A DNA stretch of 20,000 nt. Source: Diphasiastrum complanatum. Lineage: Eukaryota; Streptophyta; Lycopodiopsida; Lycopodiales; Lycopodiaceae. The DNA is taken from contig MU835075.1 in the NCBI GenBank assembly GCA_029204225.1, forward strand, positions 1 through 20,000, read 5' to 3'. The translations under genes and the position numbers were made by a program. This document shows positions 6,273-19,250 of this stretch, piece by piece. Positions within the stretch are counted from its first letter, which is position 1, and every line of letters begins with the position of its first letter. Under the pieces are notes generated by a model. It was not told the origin of the DNA, searched no databases, and saw nothing but the letters and a program-made list of their open reading frames with translations.

Positions 6273-8902
6273 GTGCATTCCCCACTGGCCAAAACAGAAA
6301 GCTGCAAAAATCGACTCCGTTCGAAGGTATTGGACACATCGACCAGAGAGTCGAAACTTAACCCATTTGCTATGTCCTAATAGAGTTATTTGTGGCCCAC
6401 AGGGCCTTTCTTGGCAAACGAGGCCAAAAATGAGTGACAACGGGTCTGTTCGGTTCGTACCGGATTCACAAACCTGTGACAATTTCCCGTTCGGCGTTCC
6501 GAATGTCGGCGACTAATTTCGACCAGTTCCTGGTCCATAGTGTCCCACTTTCTGTAAATCTTGTTTGGGTCCGGACTTTGGACGGGCGTTCCAGATTCCG
6601 TACTTGGCCGTTGTGAGACCTGTTTGTTATTGTGGATTCGTCTTTACGTTGCCCACTCGCCAAAATAGAAAGCTGCAAAAACTGAATCTGTTCAAAGGTA
6701 TTGGACCCATCGATCGGGAAGTCGCAACTTAAGCCATTTGTTATGCCCTAATAGCGGTCTTTGTGGCCCACTGGGCATTTCTTGCCAAACGAGACCGGAA
6801 ATGAGCAAAAAAGGCTTCGTTCTATTCGTATCGGATTCACAAACCTGTGACCATGCCCCGTCGGACTCTCCGAACATCGACGACAAATTTCGATCGGTTC
6901 GTGGTCCATACCGTCCCACTTTCCCTAAATCTTGTTTGGGCCTAGATTTTAGACGGGAGTTCCAGATTTCGTACTTGTCTGTTTAGAGACCGGTTTGTTA
7001 CAGTGGATTCGCTTTCACATTCCCCATTGGCCAAAACAGAAAGCTGCAAAAACCGACTCCGTTCGAAGGTATTGGACCCATCGACCGGAGAGTCAAAACT
7101 TAACCCATTTGCTATGCCCTAATAGAGTTATTTGTGGCCCACAGGGCGTTTCTTGGCAAACGAGACCAGAAATGAGCGACAATGGGTCCGTTCGGTTCGT
7201 ATCAGATTCATAGACCTGTGACAATTCTGACTAGTTTCTGGTCCATAGCGTGCCACTTTCCCTAAATCTTGTTTGGGCCCAGACTTTGGACAGGCATTCC
7301 AGATTCCGTACTTGGCCGTTTAGAGACCGGTTTGTTGCAGTGGATTCATCTTGACATTTCCCACATGTCAAAACAGAAAGATGCAAAAACTGACTCCGTT
7401 CGAAGGTATTGGACCCATTGACCGGAGAATCGCAACTTAAGCCATTTGTTATGCCCCAACAGACTTCTTTGTGGCCCACTGGGCATTTCTTGCCAAACGA
7501 CACCGAAAATGAGCAAAAGAGACTCCGTTTTGTTCTTATCGGATTCACAAACCTGTGACCACGCCCCGTCGGACTCTCCCAACGTCGACGACAAATTCCG
7601 ACCAGTTCGTGGTCCATACCGTCCCACTTTCCCTAAATCTTGTTTGGGCCTGGATTTTGGACGGGCGTTCTAGATTTCGTACTTGTCCATTTAGAGACCG
7701 GTTTGTTACAGTGGATTTGTCTTCACATTCCCCTCTGGCCGAAACAGAAAGCCGCAAAAACCGACTCCATTCGAAGGTATTGGACCCATCGACCAGAGAG
7801 TCGCAACTTGACCCATTTGTTATGCCCTAATAGAGTTATTTGTGGCCCACAGGGTGTTTCTTGGCAAACGAGGCCAGAAATGAGTGACAACGGGTCTGTT
7901 CGGTTCGTATCGGATTCACAGACCTGTGGCCATTTCTCCTCCGGCATTCCGAATGTCAACGACTAATTCCGACCAGTTCTTGGTCCATAGCGTCCCATTT
8001 CCCTGAATCTTGTTTGAGCCTGGACTTTGAACGGGCGTTCCAGATTTTGTATTTGGCCATTGTGAGACCTGTTTGTTATTGTGGATTCGTCTTCACGTTC
8101 CTCACTAGCCGAAATAGAAAGCCGGAAAAACTAAATCCATTCGAAGGTATTGGACCCCTCGACCAAAGAGTCACATCTTGACACATTTGTTATGCCCTAA
8201 TAGACTTCTTTGTGGCCCACAGGGTGTTTCTTGGAAAACGAGGTAAAAAATGAGCGACAACGGGTCCGTTCGGTTCGTATCGGATTCACAAACCTGTGAA
8301 AATATCCCGTCCGGCGTTCCAAATGTCGACGATTAATTTCGACCAGTTCCTGGTCCATACCGTCCCACTTTTTCTATATCTTGTTTGGGCCCGAATTTTA
8401 GACGGGCGTTCCAGATTCCGTACTTGGCTGTTGTGAGACCTGTTTGTTACTGTGGATTCGACTTCACGTTCCAGATTGGCCGAAATAGAAAGACGCAAAA
8501 ACTGACTCCGTTCGAAGGTATTGGACCCATCGACTATAGAGTCACAACTTGACCCATTTGCTATGCCCTAATAGAGTTATTTGTGGCCCACAGGGTGTTT
8601 CTTGGCAAACGAGGCCAGAAATGAGCGACAACGGGTCCGTTCGGTTCGTATCAGATTTACAAACCTGTGACAATTTTCTGTCTGGCGTTCCAAATGTCGA
8701 TGACTAATTTCGACCAGTTCTTGGTCCATACGTCCCACTTTTCCTAAATCTTGTTTGGGCTTGGACTTTGGACGGGCGTTCTAGATTTTGTACTTGGCCG
8801 TTGTGAGATCTGTTTGTTACTGTGGCTCTGTTCTGTTCGTATCAGATTCATGAACGTGTGACCACGCCCCGTCGGACTCTCCAAACGTCGACGACAAATT
8901 CC
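6272..8902. repeat. 371-bp satellite array, about seven copies plus a partial, alternating A/B variants
   Basis: An anchor ending ..GGCC before AAAACAGAAAGCTGC or a variant recurs at 6281, 6652, 7023, 7360, 7731, 8101 and 8472. The spacings are 371, 371, 337, 371, 370 and 371. The third unit has lost about 34 bases near 7220. Two sequence types are visible. Type A (units 1, 3, 5, 7 and mostly 6) has ATAGAGTTATTTGTGGCCCA and GAGTGACAACGGGTC-like text. Type B (units 2, 4 and the terminal partial) has GGGCATTTCTTGCC and CCCCGTCGGACTCTCC. The last piece (8821-8902) is type B with an internal deletion. The unit is visibly richer in GC and CpG than its surroundings. ORFs of 60-128 codons occur on both strands but shift frame between units, so it is not coding. 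Confidence 0.9.
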
Positions 8903-11887
<2,985 letters not shown>

Positions 11888-12230
11888 AAACTAATTACAT
11901 TCTTTTATTAATGAATTTGAGTAGAGGGCGAAGTACCCATTACATAACACTGCTATAAGTATAGGAAGCTCAAGCCACTGCAACAAGAAAATGGAAGATC
12001 AAAATGTGAACTGGGAAGTGAAAATTCGAAGAGAAAAAAATTTGAAATTCATACATGGTTAAGAAAAGCCCTTCAAAATTTGAAATCTACTTTGAGTACT
12101 ATTTTGAAAAAATGTCTAGTCCAATGACATTAGAAGTTTGAATGCCTTTCAAATGTACATGAATAGAACTTCAACGGTGCCTAAAGTGTACTCCAAGAAG
12201 GTTTGGTAGCAATTCGATATGGTTTTGATA

Positions 12231-12427
12231 AAGAACTGGCAACAATGAGTCGATAGTAAGTGACAATGTCTGGGTTTGGATAGAGTAACTGGCGACAATG
12301 AGCTGATAGTACGATAATGTCTACAATAACTGACAGTGTCTGGGTTTGGATAGAGTAACTAGCGACAATGAGTCAATAGTACAATATTGTCTACAGTAAC
12401 TGATAGTGTTGATAGTAACTGCTAGTG
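12231..12427. repeat. 70-bp tandem repeat, about 2.8 copies
   Basis: Full units are 12269-12338 and 12339-12408, both starting TCTGGGTTTGGATAGAGTAA. A partial unit lies before (12231-12268) and a short tail after (12409-12427). The two full units differ at roughly 8 of 70 positions. Confidence 0.85.
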
Positions 12428-12569
12428 TCCGACGCCTTGATATAGCCCGATTGTAGTTTGAATGAATTTCGATTTGGTCCCGAGCGATATCTGAGTAGCT
12501 GATGAGTACAGTACCCCTGTGCGTGAAGCCTAACAAAATTAGAGTTACTATGAAAAAACTGGATCTTGA

Positions 12570-12785
12570 ATGGATCCAAACTCCCAAAATACTTGGCTAA
12601 GATCTTTGCACAACAAGCTACAAAAGCTAGAAATGGCAAAGCATCCTAATGCTACCTTTGATACACATGAACTTGACAAAGCATTCAAGAGACAAAAGAA
12701 ACTAATAAAAGGTACTGATGGCAGCCCAAAACTGTTGAATTTCACATGTGTGGATTGTCCACAACATGTACTTGTGATCTCCTAA
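12570..12785 (+). other. Short ORF of uncertain status
   Basis: A 71-codon frame whose first 50 or so residues are charged and protein-like (for example LHNKLQKLEMAKHP). It then runs into LTR-like sequence near 12740. It may be an exon scrap or chance. No family was recognised and no splice or promoter support is seen. Confidence 0.2.
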
Positions 12786-12787
12786 GG

Positions 12788-13469
12788 TGTGTAGATGCAC
12801 CAAGATCAAGATTAGATTGAGATTCAAGATCAATCTAAGATCCTATGGCAAAAATACACTACTACATGCATTCAATCACTTCCAACTCTCACTCACACGT
12901 GTGGGATGTATTCAAAAACTAATCTAAGTAAAAACAAGTTGCTCTCCTCGCGTAGAGAGAGAAAAAACATCATGAGCTCTCGGGTAGAGAGAGAAATCTA
13001 GAAATCCAATAACTCACAAAATCCATGAAATCACCAAATCAATTAGATCCAAAATGAGGAGTACAATGATACTAGTAGATCCACGAGCTACCACTATGCT
13101 TAACTATGATTGAACCATATTTTGTCACCTCTTGATCCTATTGGATCATTGAACCATACACCTCTTAATTCTATTGGACTATATTCAAGCACACCTCAAT
13201 TTCCTATTGGACCTCACAAGGTTCCACCTCTAAATCCCATTGGACCTCTTGGAATTCATCAAACAAAAGCTTTACACTTGTCTACACTCTAATTGGCACG
13301 TGTTTAGCCTCTTACTCTATTTTGGCTCAATAGTGGCATTACAAGTGGAAATGCATAATTTGCCATCTATGCCACATTTATTCCTATCAACATCCTACAC
13401 CTAGATGCTTGATGTAAAAAACATAAGACCCCTATATCTAACATAGATAATCTTTTTTAATTCTTCACA
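12788..13469 (-). repeat. E2 3' LTR
   Basis: The sharp edge is at 13469, where TGTGAAGAATT follows the polypurine tract on the minus strand. Bases 13019-13469 are paired with 16683-17133. The rest, 12788-13018, is unpaired because the other LTR is truncated. It holds a CACACGTGTG palindrome at 12894-12903 and two copies of TAGAGAGAGAAA near 12953 and 12984. A G-box-like GGCACGTGTT lies near 13297. The outer end is a best guess. Confidence 0.7.
13128..13259. repeat. Four 33-bp repeats with CCAAT boxes inside the E2 3' LTR
   Basis: Units start at 13128, 13161, 13194 and 13227, exactly 33 bases apart. Each has a core YATTGGA, so the LTR sense strand (minus) carries TCCAAT four times. The antisense reading PLDPIG, PLNSIG, PQFPIG, PLNPIG follows from the 11-codon period. 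The same array is at 16792-16923 in the other LTR. Confidence 0.85.
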
Positions 13470-13480
13470 CTCCTCCTAAA
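13470..13480 (-). promoter_or_regulatory. E2 polypurine tract
   Basis: On the minus strand TTTAGGAGGAG directly precedes the LTR start. It lies 7 bases past the RNase H stop and matches the E1 tract. Confidence 0.8.
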
Positions 13481-13487
13481 AAATTAT

Positions 13488-14507
13488 CTATGAAGATTTG
13501 AGCATTGATCTTGATATAACTCCAAGATTAGATCTATGATTGATGAAAGCACTTTTGCTCAAAGGGTTGGTGAGTAGATCGGCAATAGAAGAGGACGAGT
13601 TGACATGCTCCAAATAGATTTCACCTCCAATAAGCTTTTCTCTCACAAAATGGTGTGCCACTTCTATGTGCTTGCTTCTTGCATGAAATATGAGATTATT
13701 GGCAAGAGCTTGGGCCAAGATGTTATCACACATGATCATTGGTAGATCATCCTCCTTGATGCACTTTAGTTCCATTAATAACCTCTTGATCCAAAGCACT
13801 TCTTTGGTAGTTGTAGTGAGTGCTTTGTACTCGGCCTCACATGAAGAGAGAGATATATTATCTTGCGTTTTGGAAAGCCAAGATATTAGATTGCCTCCAA
13901 AAAAGATAGTGTATGCACTAATAGACTTTTGATCCATCTTGTCACTTGCAAAGTCCGAATCCAAGTAGCCAATAATGGATAGATCTTCACTTTTATAGAG
14001 TAGACCATAATCACAAGATGAAGATACATATCTTAAAATCCTCTTGGCCATCTTCCAATGATGGATCTTAGGATCTTGCATAAATTGGCTCAATTTTTGC
14101 ACACAAAAACTTAGATCGGGCCTAGTAATGGTAAGCCAAATTAAGGAGCCTACAAGACTCCTAAAAAGTGTGATGTCCTCAAAGGATCTTTCATCACCTT
14201 TATTAGGATCTTTTACAATTTGCTCCATTGGAGTATCTATGCTCTTAGAATTTTCCATATGGAATTTTTTCAACATAGAGTGAGCATATCTAGATTGGCA
14301 TATAAAGACATGATTTTCATAAAAATCAATTTCTAGGCCTAGGATGTAATGCATCTCTTCTAGATCTTGCATTTTAAACTCACATCCAAGTGCTAGCTTG
14401 GTTTCATCAACTAGCTTGATACAACTTCCACAAAGAATAATGTCATCAATATAAATTAGAAGAATGACAATATTGCTATCAACAAACTTTAGATACATGG
14501 AAGGATC
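13488..14507 (-). pseudogene. E2 RT C-terminal part and RNase H
   Basis: This frame continues pol after a frameshift. It begins DPSMYLKF and carries the catalytic YIDD (14442-14453), then PMEQIVKDPNKGDERSF, GSLIWLTITRPDL and the RNase H domain. RNase H has DSDFASDKM, SSCEAEYKAL, CDN and ARSKHIEVAHHFVRE, so the D-E-D acidic residues are kept. The end reads LLTNPLSK where most relatives have LTKPL. The stop is at 13488-13490. The domain is complete by length (about 336 codons) but is separated from the rest of RT by the frame change. Confidence 0.9.
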
Positions 14508-16057
14508 AAGCCACTAAGAGTAAATCCTAGTGAGATAAGAAAAGAGTTAAGTCTTGAATACCATGATCTTGGTGCTTGCTTGAGTCCATAAAGACTTTTG
14601 AAGAGCAAACACACTTTGGACTCATTCTTGATGAATCCTTGAGGTTGTTCCATATAGATCTCCTCCTCAAGATAACCATTTAGAAAAGCATTGGATACAT
14701 CTAATTGAAACACCTTCCACTTGAAAAAACAAGCAAGAGAAATAAGAATTCTTATTGTCACCATCTTTGCAACAGGTGCAAAGGTCTCCTCATAATCAAG
14801 ACCATGGATTTGAGCAAATCCTTTGGCACATAATCTTGCTTTATGCTTGTTGATGGTGCCATCATGATTGAACTTGATCCGAAATACCCACTTGAAACCA
14901 ATCACATGCTTGTTGGATGGAGGATCCACAAGCTCCCAAGTATTGTTGGTGATCATTGTTTCCAAAAGAATATGGACAAAGCATAAGAATCCAAAAACTC
15001 CAAGGTGATTAACCTTAGGCTTCTTCAAAAATAAGATTTCATATGGTGACTTTCCTCCAAGAGCTATATGTGGGAGCCTATTGCAAAGATAATTTGCACA
15101 ATTAATGGCTTTTCCCCAAAAATCTTTGGGCAAAGATGCCTCAATTCTCATAGATTTTGCACATTCACATAGAGATCTATTCTTTCTCTCGGCCACTCCA
15201 TTTTGAGATGGAGAGTAGGCACAAGAAAACTCTCTTTTAATGCCTTCAAGCTCACAAAAATCTTGAAATTTATTGGAGATATATTCACCACCTCCATCAC
15301 TTCTAAGAGCTTTAATCTTGAATGAGAATTGCTTCTCTACATAAGCTTTGAAAATAAGGAAATGATCAAACACCATAGATTTAGAAGCAAGAAGATATAT
15401 CCAAGTGAATCTTGTGTAATCATCAATGAAAGTAACAAAACAAGTGGCTCCTCCCTTGCTTGTAGTTGATGAGAAATGCACATCCGAGTGGATTAACTCC
15501 AAAGGATGCTTGCTTTTGATAGAAGATCTTGTAAATGGCTTTTTGTGAGATTTAGCAACAGCACAAGCCTCACAAGGCTTGATCTTCTTGGAGAGTGACT
15601 TTGGAAAGCCAATAGCTTTGGCTTCTTTGATCATAGAGAGCATGGATTTGTAGTTGGGATGTCCCAACCTCCTATTCCATAACTCCTCCATAGAGAGCTT
15701 GTTCACAAGAGCAACATTACAAGCATTCACATACTCATTTGGATCTAGTTTATAGATGCCACCAAATCTAGATCCTAATGCAAGTATCTCATCATTCTTC
15801 TTGATAGTGCAAGTATCAACATTGAATTTTACATCAAGGCCATTATCAAGCAATTGGCCAACACTAATAAGATTCTTGGTAAGCTTAGGTACATAAAGAA
15901 CTTTAGAGAGAGAAAGAACTTTAGAGGATGCAAGCTTCAAGGGAATGTTCCCTATGCCTTCAATAGGACATTCAAAATAATTTGTAGTGTATATTGATTT
16001 CTTCACTCCATCATAAGGTGCAATAGAAGAGAAAGAGTCCTTGGAGCTACACATGTG
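14489..16057 (-). pseudogene. E2 protease end, integrase and RT N-terminal half
   Basis: The frame opens at HMCSSKDSF just past the protease active site and runs through GAG-pre-integrase, the integrase core and RT. The zinc region reads WNRRLGHPN...PCEAC, so the first histidine of the usual WHRRLGH is asparagine. The integrase core has IHSDVHF, LRSDGGGEY and NGVAERKN, giving a complete DDE triad. At about 14965-14975 VFGFLCFVHI jumps in frame to LLETMITNNTWELV, so the integrase C-terminus and linker are deleted. RT follows with FQLDVSNAFLNG (first catalytic Asp) and YGLKQAPRSWY. The frame ends at 14489, about 20 bases past a frameshift near 14519-14526 that moves YIDD into another frame. Confidence 0.88.
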
Positions 16058-16682
16058 AAGAGGCTCCACTATCAATATACCATAGGCCGTCCTTCTTGAA
16101 AGGAGTAGATGAGAAACTAGAGACCATAAGAGATCCCTCTCCATCACTTGCAATAGTGTCTTCCTTCTCATTGGTAATATTGGCTTGCTTGAGTTGATTC
16201 TTCTTCTTGAAGCAATTGGTGGCATAATGACCTTTCTTGCCACAATAAAAGCACTTGATCTTCTTCTTCTTGAACTTGGATGATGAAGCATTAGAGGAAT
16301 CATCTTTGTCTTTGGATTTGACTTTGTCCTTGCTTGAGGATTGTTGATGTTGGTTCTTGCTCCTCCCTTTGTGCTTATCCTTGGCAAAGAGAGCTTTGCC
16401 ATCATTATGAGTGAGAGAAAGGTCGTCCATCCTCAAGAGCTTGTACTCTTGTCTTGATTTTTCCGAAATTAGCACACTTTGGAGAGCCTCCAAACTTAGT
16501 AGCTCCTCCTTAATGGCATAGGATTGGACAAGGTTATCAAATTCACTTCTCAAGCCATTGAGAATGACTTGAACTAGCTCATTTTGATTGATGGAATCAC
16601 CAATGCAAGCAAGCTCTTTATGAATATCTTTTACTCTCAAAACATAACTAGATGCACTCTCATCACTCTTTTGGCTACTTTG
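16047..16682 (-). pseudogene. gag: E2 gag, N-terminally truncated, with start of protease
   Basis: The frame is open from the LTR junction at 16682 and has no start of its own. The sequence SSYVLRVKDIHKELACIGDS corresponds to residues after about 125 of the E1 Gag, so that much is missing. A lysine- and serine-rich stretch leads to the zinc knuckle CFYCGKKGHYATNC and then WYIDSGASS of the protease. The frame stops at TAG 16047-16049, caused by a two-base frame change in the CA-rich text at about 16052-16058; the partner frame resumes there. Confidence 0.85.
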
Positions 16683-17133
16683 AAATCCATGAAATCACCA
16701 AATCAATTAGATCCAAAATGAGGAGTGCAATGATAATAGTAGTTCCACGAGCTACCACTATGGTTAACTATGATTGGACCATATTTTGTCACCTCTTGAT
16801 CCTATTGGATCATTGAACCATACACCTCCTAATTCTATTGGACTATATTCCAGCACACCTCAATTTCCTATTGGACCTCACAAGGTTCCACCTCTAAATC
16901 CTATTGAACCTCTTGGAATTCATCAAACAAAAGATTTACACTTGTATACACTCTAATTGGCACGTGTTTAGCCTCTTACTCTATTTTGGCTCAATAGTGG
17001 CATTACAAGTGGAAATGCATAATTTGCCATCTATGCCAAATTTATTCCTATCAACATCCTACACCTAGATGCTTGATATAAAAAACATAAGACCCCTATA
17101 TCTAGCATAGATAATATTTTTCAATTCTTCACA
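16683..17133 (-). repeat. E2 5' LTR fragment (451 bp), fused to gag
   Basis: It matches 13019-13469 base for base apart from about 16 substitutions and no gaps. The outer edge at 17133 is the intact TGTGAAGAATT LTR start. The inner part of the LTR, the primer binding site and the leader are deleted, so LTR joins gag directly at 16682/16683. It repeats the four 33-bp CCAAT units at 16792-16923. Confidence 0.9.
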
Positions 17134-17607
17134 ACAATAACATACCAGCCCTACAACAGCAGCCTACCACTTTTGGAAACCTCTTAAGATCATACACAAA
17201 AGCTTGAAGACAATACACAAAGCAATGCTCTCAATGGAGGAAGAAACTGTGACAATGATCTATTGATCTCTCTCAACAATACAATAAGTTTCTCTAACTT
17301 GTTCTCCATGAATTTCAGCCTAATATAGGTGAGAGAGATGACTCTCTCTCCTCTCTCTAGAACTTAGGACCTAATTTTAGGGCACCAGTAGCCTAAAATA
17401 GCCAATTTTGGCCTATATGTCCAAATAACATGATTTTGGTGTCATTTTGAAGGTCCTGAAGTTTGAAACTTCTTTAATATGAAATATATACTAAAAAAAA
17501 AAGTATCTAGGCCTCTTTCACATGTGTGAAAGGTTAGATCCCAAACTATGTACAAAAATTGCCAATTTAGGCCTCAAACTAGCTAGGAAATGTTGACAAT
17601 TTTCACA
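17134..17607 (-). repeat. E3 3' LTR, inner part
   Basis: The LTR starts TGTGAAAATTG at 17607 on the minus strand, after the purine run TGAAGAGGGAG. It contains a CACATGTGTGAAAG motif near 17518-17531, a TATA-like CACCTATATTAGG (about 17319-17331) and a GAGAGAG-ATGA-CTCTCTC hairpin at 17331-17348. It has no clear end before E2 begins at 17133, so its tail is either displaced to the far side of E2 or lost. Confidence 0.7.
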
Positions 17608-19063
17608 CTCCCTCTTCAACATTGGATGCTAGTTTTAACATAGATCTTGAACACATTCCAAGATTAGATCTCTGCTTATAATACAGGTCCTTTCCCAATG
17701 GTTTGGTGAGGATATCAGCCACACACTCCAATGAAGAGACATGTTGAAGCTGCACCTCTTTGGCAATGACTTGATCCCTCACAAAGTGATGAGCAATCTC
17801 AATGTGCTTGCTTCTAGCATGGAAAACTGGATTGGTTGCCAAGCTTTGGGCTGAAAGGTTGTCACAATAGATGATTGGTGTCTTCTTAGAATCCATCAAG
17901 TGAAGATCCAATAGCATCCTCTTTATCCAAAGCATCTCCTTGGTGCATGTTGTCAATGCCTTGTACTCGGCCTCGGTGGAAGATAGAGAGATAGTAGGTT
18001 GCTTCTTTGATAGCCATGAGATAGCTCCTTCTCCAAGATATATTGCAAAGGCACTTGTTGACTTCCTATCCATTTGATCACCTGCAAAATCTGAATCTGA
18101 GAAACCACAAAGGTTAGGTGAAGATCCTTCATACAAGATGCCAAAATCTCTAGATCCCGAGAGGTATCTTAGTACTCTCTTTCTTAGCTTCCAATGAGCC
18201 TCACTAGGATCTTGCATGAATTGACTTAGTTTACCAACCACATATCTTAGATCAGGTCTTGTGATGGTTAACCAAATAAGAGATCCTATGAGCTTTCTAT
18301 AGAGAGTAATGTCCTTGAAGGATCTTTCATTACCTCTTATAGATAGCTTTACATTTGATTCCATAGGAGTAGAAACTACTTTGCAATTTTCCATATGAAA
18401 TCTTTTTAGAATAGAGTTAGAATACTTCTCTTGACAAATGAAAGTAGAATTAGAAGTCCTAACAATCTCTATTCCTAAGATATAGTGAAGCTTACCAAGA
18501 TCTTGTATCTCAAACTTACTTATAAGTGCCATCTTGATGTCATCTATATCTTCATTGCTATCACCACTTAAGATTATGTCATCAACATAGATCAAAAGCA
18601 AAGTGATGTCACCATTATCAGTCAATCTAAAGTAGAGAGACTGATCATACTCACTCATGATGAAGTTTTGAGAGAGTAAGAAGGAATTGAGCTTAGCATA
18701 CCAACTTCTTGGTGCTTGCTTAAGCCCATACAAGCTCTTTTGTAGGAAACACACATGATTAGGCTCATCATGTGAAACATAGCCCTTGGGTTGCTCCATG
18801 TAGATTTCCTCTTCAAGATCACCATTCAAAAAAGCATTAGTAACATCCATTTGCCACATGTCCCAACCATAAAGAGTTGCAAGAGAGATAAGGGTTCGAA
18901 TTGTTACCATCTTTGCCATGGGTGCAAAGGTCTCATCATAGTCAATGCCATACTCTTGAGCATACCCTTTTGCCACCAATCTTGCCTTGTCCCTTTTGAT
19001 TGATCCATCTTCTTTTGTCTTGATCTTGAAGATCCACTTACACCCAATTGCCTTCTTGCCTTA
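17603..19063 (-). pseudogene. pol: E3 reverse transcriptase and RNase H, open frame
   Basis: The frame is open for over 480 codons from just after TAA 19061-19063. It reads GKKAIGCKWIFKIKT, KARLVAKGYAQ, WQMDVTNAFLNGD (first catalytic Asp), YGLKQAPRSWY, YVDD at 18578-18589, then TPMESN and GSLIWLTITRPDL. RNase H has SDSDFAGDQMDRKS, SSTEAEYKAL, YCDN and HARSKHIEIAHHFVRD followed by ADILTKPL. All catalytic acids of both domains are present and the length is typical. The last codons GAG GGA GTG TGA form the polypurine tract and the first LTR bases, so the stop lies inside the LTR. It is called a pseudogene because integrase lies in another frame. Confidence 0.92.
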
Positions 19064-19250
19064 TGGAAGTTCCACCACCTCCAAGTGTTGTTCTTGATGA
19101 GTGCTTGATGCTCATGATCCATGGCTTGGATCCATTCCTCCTTTTGAATTGCTTCACCTACACAAGTTGGTTCATCAAAAGAGGTAAGAAAAGAAAAGTT
19201 AGAGTTCTCCACCACTTGCTTTCCTTTTTCATCATAGGTTAGCCTTGATA
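19064..19250 (-). pseudogene. E3 integrase-RT linker, frameshifted
   Basis: A third frame carries LTYDEKGKQVVENSNFSF, then EEWIQAMDHEHQALIKNNTW, the usual copia text just before RT. After NTW, at about 19078, the frame changes by one base, and after a few codons of the next frame there is a TAA. The upstream integrase also changes frame near 19250. The blocks are clear and the two breaks are single-base in size. Confidence 0.8.

Larger units (their letters stand above)
12788..17133 (-). mobile_element. E2: Ty1/copia LTR retrotransposon, 5'-truncated and internally deleted
   Basis: On the minus strand the order is 5' LTR fragment (16683-17133), truncated gag, protease, integrase, RT, RNase H, polypurine tract and 3' LTR (12788-13469). 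The shared 451 bases of the two LTRs differ at about 16 positions by hand count, roughly 96% identity, so the insertion is old but not ancient. Lesions are a deletion from inside the 5' LTR into gag, a frameshift at the protease, loss of the integrase C-terminus, and a frameshift before YIDD. Five bases next to the right LTR are ACAAT; no matching duplication was found on the left. The left end at 12788 is inferred from a TG start and from the E1 LTR length. Confidence 0.85.

Noticed and set aside
6272-8902. CRISPR array or phage-type direct repeats
   Set aside because: The units are 371 bp, fully tandem without unique spacers, and the context is plant retroelements.
13110-13292. Conserved small protein encoded antisense in the E2 LTR (also at 16774-16956)
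   Set aside because: The shared frame follows from both copies being LTRs and from the 33-bp period; no start context or homologue supports translation.
16280-16405. N-terminal 120 residues of the long minus-strand frame ending at 14489
   Set aside because: This part is the wrong frame of gag; true pol in that frame begins only at about 16057.
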